This document shows positions 1 to 9,110 of a DNA stretch of 48,610 bases, one piece after another (the stretch's first letter is position 1; every line of letters begins with the position of its first letter). Origin of the DNA: an uncultured Lysobacterales bacterium (GTDB lineage: Bacteria > Pseudomonadota > Gammaproteobacteria > Xanthomonadales > SZUA-36); assembly GCA_937924405.1 (NCBI GenBank), contig CALDVW010000006.1:1-48610 (forward strand), written 5' to 3'. The position numbers were made by a program, and so were the translations under genes. The notes under the pieces were generated by a model. That model had not been told where the DNA came from. It made no database searches and was given only the letters and a program-made list of their open reading frames with translations.

Positions 1-1
1 T

Positions 2-1231
2 CTGCGGGTCAAGTTTGAGTTGGGTTTGTTTGACCATCCGTTTACAGACCCAACAGCGTTTCCCGCCATTGCGAACGAGGAGCACCTTGCCGTTGCACGG
101 CAGGCGGCGCTGCAAAGCGTCGTGCTGCTGGAAAACAGGAACAGGGCCCTGCCGCTGTCCAAAGACAAGCTTCGTTCACTCGCCGTGATCGGGCCCCTGG
201 CGGATGATGGTTACGAGCAGATGGGCACCTGGGTTTTCGATGGTGATGCCACGATCAGCCAGACACCTTTGATGGCCATCCGGGAATTCCTCGGAGACTC
301 GGTCTCCATCAACCATGTGCGAGCGATGGAAACTTCCCGAAGCCGTTCTGTAGATGGGTTTGAAGAGGCCCGGAAAGCGGCGGCGGCCTCAGATGCGGTG
401 GTCGTGTTCCTCGGCGAAGAGTCGATCCTGTCGGGCGAGGCCCATTCACGCGCCAACATCGACCTGCCGGGCAACCAGGCTGATCTGGTGCGCCTGCTAC
501 ATGAAGCCGGTAAACCGGTCATTGCTGTCATTTTCGCGGGCCGGCCTCTGACGCTCGGGAATATCCTCGACCACACAGACGCCATTCTGTTCGCCTGGCA
601 CCCGGGTACGATGGGTGGCCCGGCCATCGCCGACATCCTGTTCGGGGTCGAGTCACCAGCAGGAAAGCTTCCGGTGACTTTTCCAAGAATGGTCGGTCAG
701 GTGCCGATCTACTATGCACACAAGCACACCGGTAAGCCGGCGACGGCCGAAACATACAGACACATCGACGACATTCCGGTGAGGATGCCGCAATCGTCGT
801 CCGGTTTTGTATCCTCACATATGGACGCAGGCTATACACCGCAGTATCCCTTTGGCTACGGCCTGTCTTATTCAGAGTTCTCGTACTCGGACATCGAACT
901 CAGCAGCAGGGCAATAGCCATGGGCGAATCGATCACAGTCAGGGCGGCTGTCAGCAATGTGGGTGGTGTTGAGGCCGACGAGGTCGTGCAGTTGTATGTC
1001 CGGGACCTGGTTGGGAATGTCACCCGGCCGGTGAGAGAGCTCAAGGGTTTCCAGCGCATCCGGCTGAAGCCGGGCGAGCGCACGACGGTTTCCTTCGAGC
1101 TTGGTCGTGATGATCTCGCCTTCCACGGCCGCGACATGAAGCTGATCACCGAGCCCGGGGAGTTCCACGTCTGGATCGGCGGCAGTTCAGCGGCTGAGCT
1201 TGGCGCCGCGTTCACACTGACCGCCGATTAA
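2..1231 (+). CDS. Glycoside hydrolase family 3 beta-glucosidase, C-terminal part (5' end outside window)
   Basis: The reading frame is open from base 2 and codes LRVKFELGLFDHPF, the usual end of a GH3 catalytic barrel, so the true start lies upstream of the window. What remains is the GH3 C-terminal alpha/beta domain (NRALPLSK, AVIGPLADD, FLGEESILSGEAHSR, FAWHPGTMGGPAIADILFG) and a fibronectin-III-like domain (VQLYVRDLVGNVTRPVRELKGF). The family removes terminal glucose from beta-linked oligosaccharides; BglX-like members are periplasmic, but the signal peptide would be off-window. It is followed 19 bp later by a sugar transporter and then two more carbohydrate enzymes on the same strand, so it is probably part of one glucan-use transcription unit. 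Linkage preference cannot be read from this fragment. Confidence 0.93.
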   Translation: MRVKFELGLFDHPFTDPTAFPAIANEEHLAVARQAALQSVVLLENRNRALPLSKDKLRSLAVIGPLADDGYEQMGTWVFDGDATISQTPLMAIREFLGDSVSINHVRAMETSRSRSVDGFEEARKAAAASDAVVVFLGEESILSGEAHSRANIDLPGNQADLVRLLHEAGKPVIAVIFAGRPLTLGNILDHTDAILFAWHPGTMGGPAIADILFGVESPAGKLPVTFPRMVGQVPIYYAHKHTGKPATAETYRHIDDIPVRMPQSSSGFVSSHMDAGYTPQYPFGYGLSYSEFSYSDIELSSRAIAMGESITVRAAVSNVGGVEADEVVQLYVRDLVGNVTRPVRELKGFQRIRLKPGERTTVSFELGRDDLAFHGRDMKLITEPGEFHVWIGGSSAAELGAAFTLTAD

Positions 1232-1250
1232 GCCGCGAACCTCCATCAAG

Positions 1251-2657
1251 ATGACCGCCAGTACACTCTACACCATCCGGGTTGCCATGATCGTTGCTTT
1301 GGGTGGCTTCCTGATGGGCTTCGACGCCTCGGTCATCTCAGGCGTGGTTGGCTTTATCGGGCCGGAATTCGAGTTGAGCAAAATCGAGCTGGGCTGGGCT
1401 GTCGCTTCGCTTACCCTGACCTCCACGCTGGCGATGATGGTCGCCGGTCCCCTCAGCGACCGGCTCGGCCGCCGCCTTGTGCTGAGGATCGCGGCGGTGC
1501 TGTTCACATTGTCGGCCGTTGCCTCGGCCGTTGCACCCGATTACGCGACCCTGGTGGCGGCCCGGATGCTGGGCGGCTTCGGGGTAGGCGCCGCTTTGAT
1601 CATCGCACCTGTGTATATCGCGGAGCTTGCGCCACCGGACGTTCGTGGCCGGATGGTTTCTTTCAATCAGCTGAATATCGTCATCGGTATCTCAGTAGCC
1701 TATTTCAGCAACTACCTGATTCTCAGCCTGGGTCAGTCTGACCTGGCGTTGGCTCAGACGCTCAGGCTCGAGGAGTGGAACTGGCGCTGGATGCTGGGTG
1801 TGGAGGCGCTGCCGGCTGTGTTCTATTTCTTCGCATTGTTTTCCGTGCCGGAAAGTCCCCGCTGGCTGGTGATGAAGGGGCGGGATGAAAAAGCGCTCAA
1901 CATCATGGAAAAGGTCAGCGGGCAAGAGGAGGCGGTAAAGGAACTGGTGGCCGTGCGCTCGTCGCTCAGACGCGAGGCCGGCGAGAAGCAGGCGCCGTTG
2001 AAGGAGCTGTTCCAGCCGGCGATGAGGCTGGTGATGACCATCGGGATCTCGGTGGCCATTCTGCAGCAGATTACCGGTATCAACTCGGTCTTTTTCTATG
2101 CACCGATGATTTTCGAGCAGTCCGGAATCGGCACCGATGCGGCCTTCATGCAGGCTGTCTTGGTGGGAATCGTCAACCTCGTCTTCACGGTTCTGGCCAT
2201 ACTGCTCATCGACAAACTGGGACGCCGACCGTTGCTGGGTTTTGGCTTGATGGTGATCGCTGCCTGCATGATGCTGCTGGCATACGGGTTCGGTTCGGCC
2301 ACTTACTCCGAAGCCGGCGAGCTTCTCGAAATCAACTCGACCCTGATCCTGTTCGGCATCCTGGGCTTCGTTGCCGGGTTCGCGCTTTCGCTGGGGCCGG
2401 TGATGTGGGTGCTGTTCTCCGAACTGTTTCCAAACCGGGTTCGGGGTGTGGCAATCTCCTTTGTCGGTTTGATCAACTCGACCGTGAGCTTTTTGGTTCA
2501 GCTGGTATTTCCCTGGGAGCTGGAGTATTTAGGAAATTCCATGACCTTCTTCATCTACGGGCTGTTCGCGATCGTCGGCCTGATTATCGTCCTGAAGATC
2601 ATGCCGGAAACCAAGGGAAGGAGTCTCGAGGAACTCGAGGCCGAACTGGTGGGTTAA
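1251..2657 (+). CDS. Sugar porter family MFS transporter
   Basis: A 468-residue, 12-helix major facilitator of the sugar porter (XylE/GLUT/GalP) family. Diagnostic motifs are visible: DRLGRR after helix 2, PESPRWLVMKGR before the central loop, QQITGINSVFFYAP in helix 7, DKLGRRPLL between helices 8 and 9, and PETKGRSLEELE at the end. The family carries monosaccharides, usually by proton symport, across the inner membrane. Position between a GH3 beta-glucosidase and an exported glycosidase suggests glucose or a short glucan product as substrate; this is inference from context. The start at 1251 is an ATG with a poor ribosome binding site. Confidence 0.93.
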   Translation: MTASTLYTIRVAMIVALGGFLMGFDASVISGVVGFIGPEFELSKIELGWAVASLTLTSTLAMMVAGPLSDRLGRRLVLRIAAVLFTLSAVASAVAPDYATLVAARMLGGFGVGAALIIAPVYIAELAPPDVRGRMVSFNQLNIVIGISVAYFSNYLILSLGQSDLALAQTLRLEEWNWRWMLGVEALPAVFYFFALFSVPESPRWLVMKGRDEKALNIMEKVSGQEEAVKELVAVRSSLRREAGEKQAPLKELFQPAMRLVMTIGISVAILQQITGINSVFFYAPMIFEQSGIGTDAAFMQAVLVGIVNLVFTVLAILLIDKLGRRPLLGFGLMVIAACMMLLAYGFGSATYSEAGELLEINSTLILFGILGFVAGFALSLGPVMWVLFSELFPNRVRGVAISFVGLINSTVSFLVQLVFPWELEYLGNSMTFFIYGLFAIVGLIIVLKIMPETKGRSLEELEAELVG

Positions 2658-2677
2658 AACGGGAGCGGATTCAGGTG

Positions 2678-4027
2678 ATGAAAACAAGTCACGCGTTCGC
2701 GGCAGCCGCCGCCATTACAATATTCTCAGGATTCTGGCCTGCAAATGCCCGGCCAGATTCGGGTCAGCCGACCGACAGCGGCGTCATACCGGTCACCATC
2801 GTTGAAAGCGAGGGGCGCTACACCTTGTTTCGTGGTGGTGAGCCCTATCTGATCAAGGGCGCCGGTATCCCCGGCTGGGATGTTTCACGCTTCGCTGCAC
2901 ATGGTGGCAATTCGTTCCGTAATTGGCGGGACAACCGTTCACCCGACGGTCTGAAGATTCTGGACGAGGCGGCAAGACACGGCCTCACTGTCGCCATGTG
3001 TATACCCGTCGGCCGTGAACGCCATGGATTCGACTATGACGACGAAGAAGCAGTGGCGCGCCAGTTTGAAATGGCCCGCAATGAAGTCCTGCGGTACAAG
3101 GACCACCCGGCCCTGTTGGTCTGGATCATAGGCAATGAGCCGGATCTCAGCCATACCAATCCAAAGGTGTTCGATGCCATAAACGACATCTCCGAAATGA
3201 TTCACGAACTGGATGGGAATCACCCGACGACTACCGCACTGACTTTCTCCTTCAATCCTGAAATGATCAGCCTGGTAAAAGACCGCATGCCCGATCTGGA
3301 TATTATCAGCGTCCAGAAGTATGCGGACGTTATCAATGTACCCCGATACATTGAAGAAGCCGGAATCGATCGGCCCTATTTCGTTACCGAATGGGGTCCG
3401 AAGGGTCACTGGGAAGTGTCCAAGACTTCCTGGGGGGCGCCGTTAGAGGCGACCAGCAGTGAAAAAGCAGCACATTATCTCAGCAATTACCAGCGCGCTA
3501 TTGCGGCACACCCCGACCGCATCATCGGTTCCTACGCCTTTTTGTGGGGACAAAAACAGGAGCGCACGCCCACTTGGTACGGCATGTTCCTCGAGGATGG
3601 ATCGGAAACGGAAACCGTCGATGTCATGCACTACGTCTGGAACGGCGAATGGCCCGACAACCGTTCACCGCGGATCGATGCCATGACGCTGGGCTCGAAT
3701 AGTTCTGATCAGGACGTAACTCTCAATGCAGGGTCTTCTTACCTGGCAGAAGTCATCGCGCAAGACCCGGACGGAGATCCGCTTTCCTATCGCTGGGAAG
3801 TGATGCGCGAGAGCGGCGCCCAGCAGGAGGGCGGAGACAGTGAAGAAATCCCCGAAGTCCTGCACGGGCTGATCGAAGGCGCCGGGGGCAGTGTCAACGT
3901 CATGGCGCCGGCGGAGGCGGGGGCGTATCGCCTTTTTGTCTACGTGCATGACGGTCAGGGGCATGCCGGTCATGCCAACATCCCTTTCCTGGTTAATGAG
4001 ACAGACTCCACGTCGTCGGGAATATGA
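2678..4027 (+). CDS. Exported GH2-type TIM-barrel glycosidase with C-terminal Ig-like domain
   Basis: A 449-residue protein. Residues 1-25 form a signal peptide (basic start, hydrophobic core, ANA-R cleavage). Residues about 40-330 look like a clan GH-A barrel of the GH2 C-terminal type: GNSFRNWRDN, then VWIIGNEPDL with probable acid/base Glu154, and FVTEWGPKGHWEV with probable nucleophile Glu238. Residues about 340-449 look like a beta-sandwich (PKD/cadherin-like: DPDGDPLSYRWEV, VHDGQGHAG). The family retains configuration and cleaves beta-glycosides. The N-terminal sandwich domains of classic GH2 enzymes are absent, so a relative such as GH158 or an unassigned GH-A family is possible. The ATG at 2678 is chosen because it begins the signal peptide. 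The neighbouring phosphorylase hints at beta-1,3-glucan as substrate. Confidence 0.8.
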   Translation: MKTSHAFAAAAAITIFSGFWPANARPDSGQPTDSGVIPVTIVESEGRYTLFRGGEPYLIKGAGIPGWDVSRFAAHGGNSFRNWRDNRSPDGLKILDEAARHGLTVAMCIPVGRERHGFDYDDEEAVARQFEMARNEVLRYKDHPALLVWIIGNEPDLSHTNPKVFDAINDISEMIHELDGNHPTTTALTFSFNPEMISLVKDRMPDLDIISVQKYADVINVPRYIEEAGIDRPYFVTEWGPKGHWEVSKTSWGAPLEATSSEKAAHYLSNYQRAIAAHPDRIIGSYAFLWGQKQERTPTWYGMFLEDGSETETVDVMHYVWNGEWPDNRSPRIDAMTLGSNSSDQDVTLNAGSSYLAEVIAQDPDGDPLSYRWEVMRESGAQQEGGDSEEIPEVLHGLIEGAGGSVNVMAPAEAGAYRLFVYVHDGQGHAGHANIPFLVNETDSTSSGI

Positions 4028-4040
4028 TTCGGAGTCATTT

Positions 4041-7000
4041 ATGAAAGAAGTTTATCTGGGTAATTCGCTGGTTAAAGTTGCCGGGGGCGGCGGAAAAAGC
4101 GGAATGGTCCATCGTGATGGTGAGCCCTTCTTCAAAATTTCCAATTTTCAGGCGATGTCTCCGTTCTTCATTGCGGTGGTCAGCGGATTCGAGCACTGGA
4201 TGTTCGTTTCCAGCAGCGGCGGCCTGACCTGTGGTCGCAAAAACCCGGACAATGCCCTGTTTCCCTATTACACGGATGACAAGATCCACGACGCGGGCTC
4301 GACGGCCGGCTCCAAAACCATGTTGCTGGTCGAAGCGCAGGGCTCGACCCGGCTGTGGATGCCTTTCGAACAGGGAGTCACCACCTACAGTATCGAACGC
4401 AACCTGTACAAGAACCTGGTCGGAAACCGGCTGGTTTTCGAGGAGGTGAACCACGACCTGGGCCTGGCTTTTTCTTACTGCTGGTCGACCAGCGAACGGT
4501 TCGGGTTCGTGAAAAGGTCAGAGATAAGAAATTTCAGCGATGCGGAATGCAATATCGAAATCCTCGACGGCCTGCGAAATTTGCTCCCAAGCGGTGTGAC
4601 GCGTCTCACCCAAAACGAGCGCAGTACCTTGCTGGATGCCTACAAGCAGGCGGAGCGCGTATCCGGGTCGGCCGTGGGTATCTATTCACTGAGCTCGATT
4701 CTGACCGATCGCGCGGAACCCTGCGAAGCATTGAGGGCAACGGTAGTCTGGAGTATGGGCCTGAATGAGCCGGACGTATTGCTTTCAGAGGATCAGCTGG
4801 AGGCATTCAGCAGCGGCGCCCGGGTGAGTCCGGAAAATCAGAAGCGAGGCAAGCGGGGCGCTTTTTTCGTCAAGTCCGCTTTTTCAATGCGGCCGGGAAC
4901 CGGGAAAAGCTGGTATGTCGTTGCTGATATCAACCAGGGACATTCGCAACTCGCATCACTTTTGAGAGATATTCGGCAGGGTATGGCGCCTGACGTAATC
5001 GAGGCGGATATCGATGCAGGCGCCAATCGGCTGATGGAGCTGGTGGGAGGGTCGGATGGCTGCCAATTGTCCTCGGACGCACTGGTCACGGCAAGGCATT
5101 TCTCCAACACGCTGTTCAACATCATGCGTGGTGGCACATTCCATGTCGGTTATCGGTTTCCGTTCGATGATTTTATGGATTTCGTCGAAACCTGGAATGT
5201 TCCGTTGCGGGAAAAATTCTCGGGCCGACTCGGCGCCGAAGCCGGGCGGTTGACGCTCAGTGCGGTTTTGAACGCCGCTGAAAACAGCGGCGACAGCGAT
5301 ATGGAACGCCTTGCCCTGGAGTACCTGCCATTGACCTTCAGCCGCCGTCACGGTGACCCCAGCAGGCCCTGGAACCAGTTCTCGATTGATATCAAAAACG
5401 CGGACGGGTCAGAAAAGCTGAATTTCGAGGGGAATTGGCGTGATATTTTCCAGAATTGGGAGGCGCTGTCCCTTTCTTACCCGGAGTACATAGAAAGCTT
5501 TATAACCAAGTTCGTCAACGCCTCGACTGCCGATGGTTACAATCCTTACCGCATTACCCGGGACGGCATCGACTGGGAGGTCCTGGATCCCGAAGACACC
5601 TGGTCGTACATTGGCTACTGGGGCGATCACCAGGTCAACTATTTGCTCAAACTCCTCGAGCTGTCCCGGAGCTATCATCCCGGCAGGATTACCGGGCTGC
5701 TTACGAAGGAAATTTTTGTCTATGCCAATGTCCCTTACCGCATCAAGGGTCACGGGGATCTTGTGGCCGATCCGAGGGATACCGTTGTTTACGACCAGGT
5801 TGAAGAAGAGGCCATCGCCTGCCGCGTCAGGGAGATCGGAAGCGACGGCAAACTGATCAGCCTGCCCGACGGGTCAATCTGCAAGGTCAACCTGCTGGAA
5901 AAACTGCTGCTGCCCCTGATCGTGAAAATGGGTAATTTCGTTCCGGCCGGGGGTATCTGGATGAACACTCAGCGGCCGGAGTGGAATGACGCGAATAATG
6001 CGCTGGTGGGCTTTGGGCTCTCGATGGTCACGCTCTGTTACCTGCGCCGTTACCTGGCCCTGTTTTCCGCGATTCTGGACGAGTCCCAAACCACGGAATT
6101 TTCGCTGTCCAGGGAGGTTTCGGCGTTTTTCGAGGCCATTCACGGTGTGCTGCAAAGGTTCAGGCCCGGGCCTGACGCGGAGGTCAGCGCCGAGGAACGC
6201 AAAGCATTCATGGATGAACTGGGCGTGGCGGGCGAGAATTACCGCGAACGCATCTACGAGGGTATTTCCGGTGAGAAATCGACACTGGACACATCGGAGC
6301 TCAAGCAATTTGCCAGCCTGGTTCTCGAGCATATCAATCACAGCATCGAGGCCAACCGGAGGCCCGATGGGCTGTTTCACTCCTACAACCTGATCCACTT
6401 TGGCAAGGATGCTTACCAGGTAGAGCATCTGCCGGTAATGCTCGAGGGCCAGGTCGCGGTTCTCAGTTCCGGTTACCTGGGCGCCAGGGAAAGCCTGGAC
6501 CTTTTGAACGCCTTGAGGATGAGTGAGATTTACCGTTCGGATCAGAACAGTTATGTGCTCTATCCGGATAAGGAACAGGTGCACTTTCTGAACAGGAACG
6601 TCATTGCAAAAGAACTCGTCGAGGGTAGTGACTGGATTCAGAATGAACTGCAAACCCGGCGCCGCGATTTCGTTGAGCGGGATGTGAAAGGCAACGTTCA
6701 TTTCAATGACAGCTTCAGGAACGTGGGGGAGTTGGTTGCTGCGCTTGAGGATGCCGCGGGGATCAGCCGGGAAGAGATGCTTGCCTTGTGCGACGTCTAC
6801 GAGGCCGTATTCGAGCACCGGCGGTTTACCGGCCGTTCCGGTTCCATGTACAAGTACGAAGGGCTCGGCTGCGTATACTGGCACATGGTCTCCAAATTGC
6901 TGCTCGCCGCCGCCGAGGTCATTGTGGAGGAGACGCCAGCGGAACCCGACAGTGAAGTGACCACCGAGCTCCTTGCCTCCTTTGATGAGATCAAGGACGG

Positions 7001-7475
7001 CCTGGGCGTGCACAAGGCGCCTGATCATTACGGCGCATTCCCAACGGATCCCTACTCGCACACACCGGGGTTCACCGGCGTGCAGCAGCCGGGCATGACC
7101 GGGCAGGTCAAGGAAGACGTGATCACGAGGTTTTACGAGCTGGGTGTGAAAGTCGACGAAGGGCAATTGGAATTCGCGCCGGCCATGCTCAGGCGCGAAG
7201 AGTTCATCGTCGAGCCGGAAACCTGGAATTACTCGGTGGGCGGCACGCTAATGAGCGAAGAACTGGAAGCGGGGAGCCTGGCATTCAGCGTCTGCGCCGT
7301 GCCGGTGGTCTATCGACTGGCCCGGGAATTCTCGATACAGATAGTTGGAAATGACGGCGGCTGTGAAGTGATCGCCGGTAACCGGCTCGGGCGGGCCTGG
7401 AGCCAGTCGCTGTTCCAGCGGGACGGGCGCATTCAGAAAATCGTCGTGGACATCCCCGCAAACGAGTTGAGGTAG
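4041..7475 (+). CDS. GH94-related disaccharide/oligosaccharide phosphorylase, probable beta-1,3-glucan phosphorylase (GH149/GH161 type)
   Basis: A 1144-residue protein without signal peptide, hence cytoplasmic. The N-terminal region resembles the GH94 beta-sandwich; the motif RPEWNDANNALVGFG near residue 650 corresponds to the WND segment that carries the catalytic Asp in GH94 phosphorylases (here Asp650), and GVQQPGMTGQVKED near 1015-1030 may belong to the phosphate-binding part. Such enzymes split a beta-glucan with phosphate to glucose 1-phosphate. Length above 1100 residues fits GH149 and GH161 (beta-1,3-glucan/laminarin phosphorylases) better than GH94 cellobiose phosphorylase (about 800). 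Start 4041 follows the previous stop by 13 bp with GGAG upstream. Family assignment is from memory of motifs and length, so the linkage is not proven. Confidence 0.68.
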   Translation: MKEVYLGNSLVKVAGGGGKSGMVHRDGEPFFKISNFQAMSPFFIAVVSGFEHWMFVSSSGGLTCGRKNPDNALFPYYTDDKIHDAGSTAGSKTMLLVEAQGSTRLWMPFEQGVTTYSIERNLYKNLVGNRLVFEEVNHDLGLAFSYCWSTSERFGFVKRSEIRNFSDAECNIEILDGLRNLLPSGVTRLTQNERSTLLDAYKQAERVSGSAVGIYSLSSILTDRAEPCEALRATVVWSMGLNEPDVLLSEDQLEAFSSGARVSPENQKRGKRGAFFVKSAFSMRPGTGKSWYVVADINQGHSQLASLLRDIRQGMAPDVIEADIDAGANRLMELVGGSDGCQLSSDALVTARHFSNTLFNIMRGGTFHVGYRFPFDDFMDFVETWNVPLREKFSGRLGAEAGRLTLSAVLNAAENSGDSDMERLALEYLPLTFSRRHGDPSRPWNQFSIDIKNADGSEKLNFEGNWRDIFQNWEALSLSYPEYIESFITKFVNASTADGYNPYRITRDGIDWEVLDPEDTWSYIGYWGDHQVNYLLKLLELSRSYHPGRITGLLTKEIFVYANVPYRIKGHGDLVADPRDTVVYDQVEEEAIACRVREIGSDGKLISLPDGSICKVNLLEKLLLPLIVKMGNFVPAGGIWMNTQRPEWNDANNALVGFGLSMVTLCYLRRYLALFSAILDESQTTEFSLSREVSAFFEAIHGVLQRFRPGPDAEVSAEERKAFMDELGVAGENYRERIYEGISGEKSTLDTSELKQFASLVLEHINHSIEANRRPDGLFHSYNLIHFGKDAYQVEHLPVMLEGQVAVLSSGYLGARESLDLLNALRMSEIYRSDQNSYVLYPDKEQVHFLNRNVIAKELVEGSDWIQNELQTRRRDFVERDVKGNVHFNDSFRNVGELVAALEDAAGISREEMLALCDVYEAVFEHRRFTGRSGSMYKYEGLGCVYWHMVSKLLLAAAEVIVEETPAEPDSEVTTELLASFDEIKDGLGVHKAPDHYGAFPTDPYSHTPGFTGVQQPGMTGQVKEDVITRFYELGVKVDEGQLEFAPAMLRREEFIVEPETWNYSVGGTLMSEELEAGSLAFSVCAVPVVYRLAREFSIQIVGNDGGCEVIAGNRLGRAWSQSLFQRDGRIQKIVVDIPANELR

Positions 7476-7482
7476 CTGACGC

Positions 7483-8910
7483 TTAGCTTGCCGGAACGGC
7501 CGACTCACCGGGGTCGATGCCATGCCGTTCGTTCAACTCCTCTTCGATTTCCTTGACCTTGCTGTCGGTCAATGGATAGAAATAGACGGCCACCACCCCC
7601 GAAATTGCCAGAACAGCGGGAAAGATGCTGAACATCAACCGAATGCCTGTGATCGACAAATCGCTCTGGGCCTCATTGGCGATGAAACCGAACAGCGAGA
7701 GAACGAAGCCGGACAGGCCCGCACCGACGGCGAGGCCCATCTTCTGGGCGAACTGAAGCGCCGAGAAAACCAGCCCGGTGGTGCGGCGCCCCGACTTCCA
7801 CTCGCCGTAATCGGCGGTATCCGCGTACATGGCCCAGACCAGAGCGGGGGTGGGCCCAATGATGAAGGTTCCCACCGCATTGACCACCACCATCAGCCAG
7901 TACTGCTCTGGCGGGATGACAAAAAATACGGCCATGGTCAGCGCGTTGAAAAACGACAACACCATCAGTAATTTACGCTTGTCGAAGCGCTTTGCCAGCG
8001 CCTTGGTGCAGGCGATGCCCGCGATCATGGCGAAAAGTCCGAGCGACATGAACACAGCGGTTTTGTCGAAGATCAGAAAAATCGGTGTCCCGTCGTCCCC
8101 CACATAGTATTTGAAGTAGTACATGATCGCGCCGTTGCGAACGGCCACGTTCATAAGCGTGAATATGGCGGCAAAAAACAGGGCCATCCAGGGCCCGTTA
8201 CCCAGCATCGCCTTGAAGTCCAGCTTGAGGCTTGATTTCTCCTGCAGGGGCTTTACCCGCTCCCGCGTGGTTGCGAAGGAAACCCAGAACAGGGCAATGG
8301 AGATCACCGCGAAAATCATCATGGTGAGCCTGAAACCCTGAGCCTCGTCGCCACCGCCAAGGATGGTTTTCAGCGGCGTGACAAAGGTCCCGACCAGCCA
8401 GGCTGCGCTGAAAGCACAGACAAAGCGATAGCTCGAAACGCTGGTGCGCTCCAGTGAACTTGACGAAATAACACCCATCAGTGCGGAGTAGGGGATATTG
8501 ATGACGGTATAAGCGAGCATCATCAGCGTATAGGTTACATAGGCATAGATCAGCTTGCCCGAATCAGACAAATCCGGCCCGGCGAACATGGCGTACCCCA
8601 GGACGCCGTAAGGAATTGCGCCCCACAGAAGATAGGGGCGGAACTTGCCCCAGCGCGAATTCGTGCGGTCGGCAATCAACCCCATGACCGGGTCACTGAC
8701 GGCGTCAACCGCCTTGGTGACGATAAACATCACTCCTACCAGGGCTGGATCAAGCCCGAAGATATCGGTGTAGTAATAAAGCAGGAAGATATTGAAAACC
8801 TGGAAGAAAAAATTCGAGGCGGTATCGCCCAGGCCGTAACCGAGTTTTTCCTTGAAACGGAGTTTTTGCGAAGAATCGCTTACGGGGATTTGCTCACTCG
8901 CGGAACTCAA
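7483..8910 (-). CDS. GPH-family (MelB-like) sugar:cation symporter
   Basis: A 475-residue, 12-helix carrier of the glycoside-pentoside-hexuronide:cation family: KLGYGLGDTASNFFFQ at the start, DAVSDPVMGLIADRTNSRWGKFRPY in the helix 2-3 region (the conserved Asp pair and RWGKFRP), and WAMYADTADYGEWKSGRR late in the protein. Members import glycosides with sodium or protons. It is convergent with the phosphorylase (7 bp between stops) and downstream of the PhyH gene on the same strand. The start appears to be TTG at 8910; no ATG is available in frame before the conserved N-terminus and AAGAGAG sits just upstream. Probable role: uptake of glucan oligosaccharides for the cytosolic phosphorylase (inference). 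Confidence 0.9.
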   Translation of the reverse strand: MSSASEQIPVSDSSQKLRFKEKLGYGLGDTASNFFFQVFNIFLLYYYTDIFGLDPALVGVMFIVTKAVDAVSDPVMGLIADRTNSRWGKFRPYLLWGAIPYGVLGYAMFAGPDLSDSGKLIYAYVTYTLMMLAYTVINIPYSALMGVISSSSLERTSVSSYRFVCAFSAAWLVGTFVTPLKTILGGGDEAQGFRLTMMIFAVISIALFWVSFATTRERVKPLQEKSSLKLDFKAMLGNGPWMALFFAAIFTLMNVAVRNGAIMYYFKYYVGDDGTPIFLIFDKTAVFMSLGLFAMIAGIACTKALAKRFDKRKLLMVLSFFNALTMAVFFVIPPEQYWLMVVVNAVGTFIIGPTPALVWAMYADTADYGEWKSGRRTTGLVFSALQFAQKMGLAVGAGLSGFVLSLFGFIANEAQSDLSITGIRLMFSIFPAVLAISGVVAVYFYPLTDSKVKEIEEELNERHGIDPGESAVPAS

Positions 8911-9110
8911 ATGGACTCTCTTTTTTCTGGTTTTGAATTATGCAAATATCAAGCCTGGCCTTGAGCACACGACCTGAAGATTCAAGAGCCAAGCTCTATC
9001 GTACACTCTATCACGAATGCCTGTACTGATCGGGACCAAGTTTGATACGCAACAGCAAGCTGCTGTCTTATACCTGATGCATGTGAACATGCTGTCTGGC
9101 TTTCGCACTT

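Noticed and set aside
5874-7166. A 430-codon open frame antisense to the phosphorylase
   Set aside because: Same cause as other antisense frames; no motif of its own.
9052-9066. ACAGCA/TGCTGT inverted repeat after the PhyH gene
   Set aside because: Short stem with a three-base loop and no T tract on either strand; not a convincing terminator or operator.
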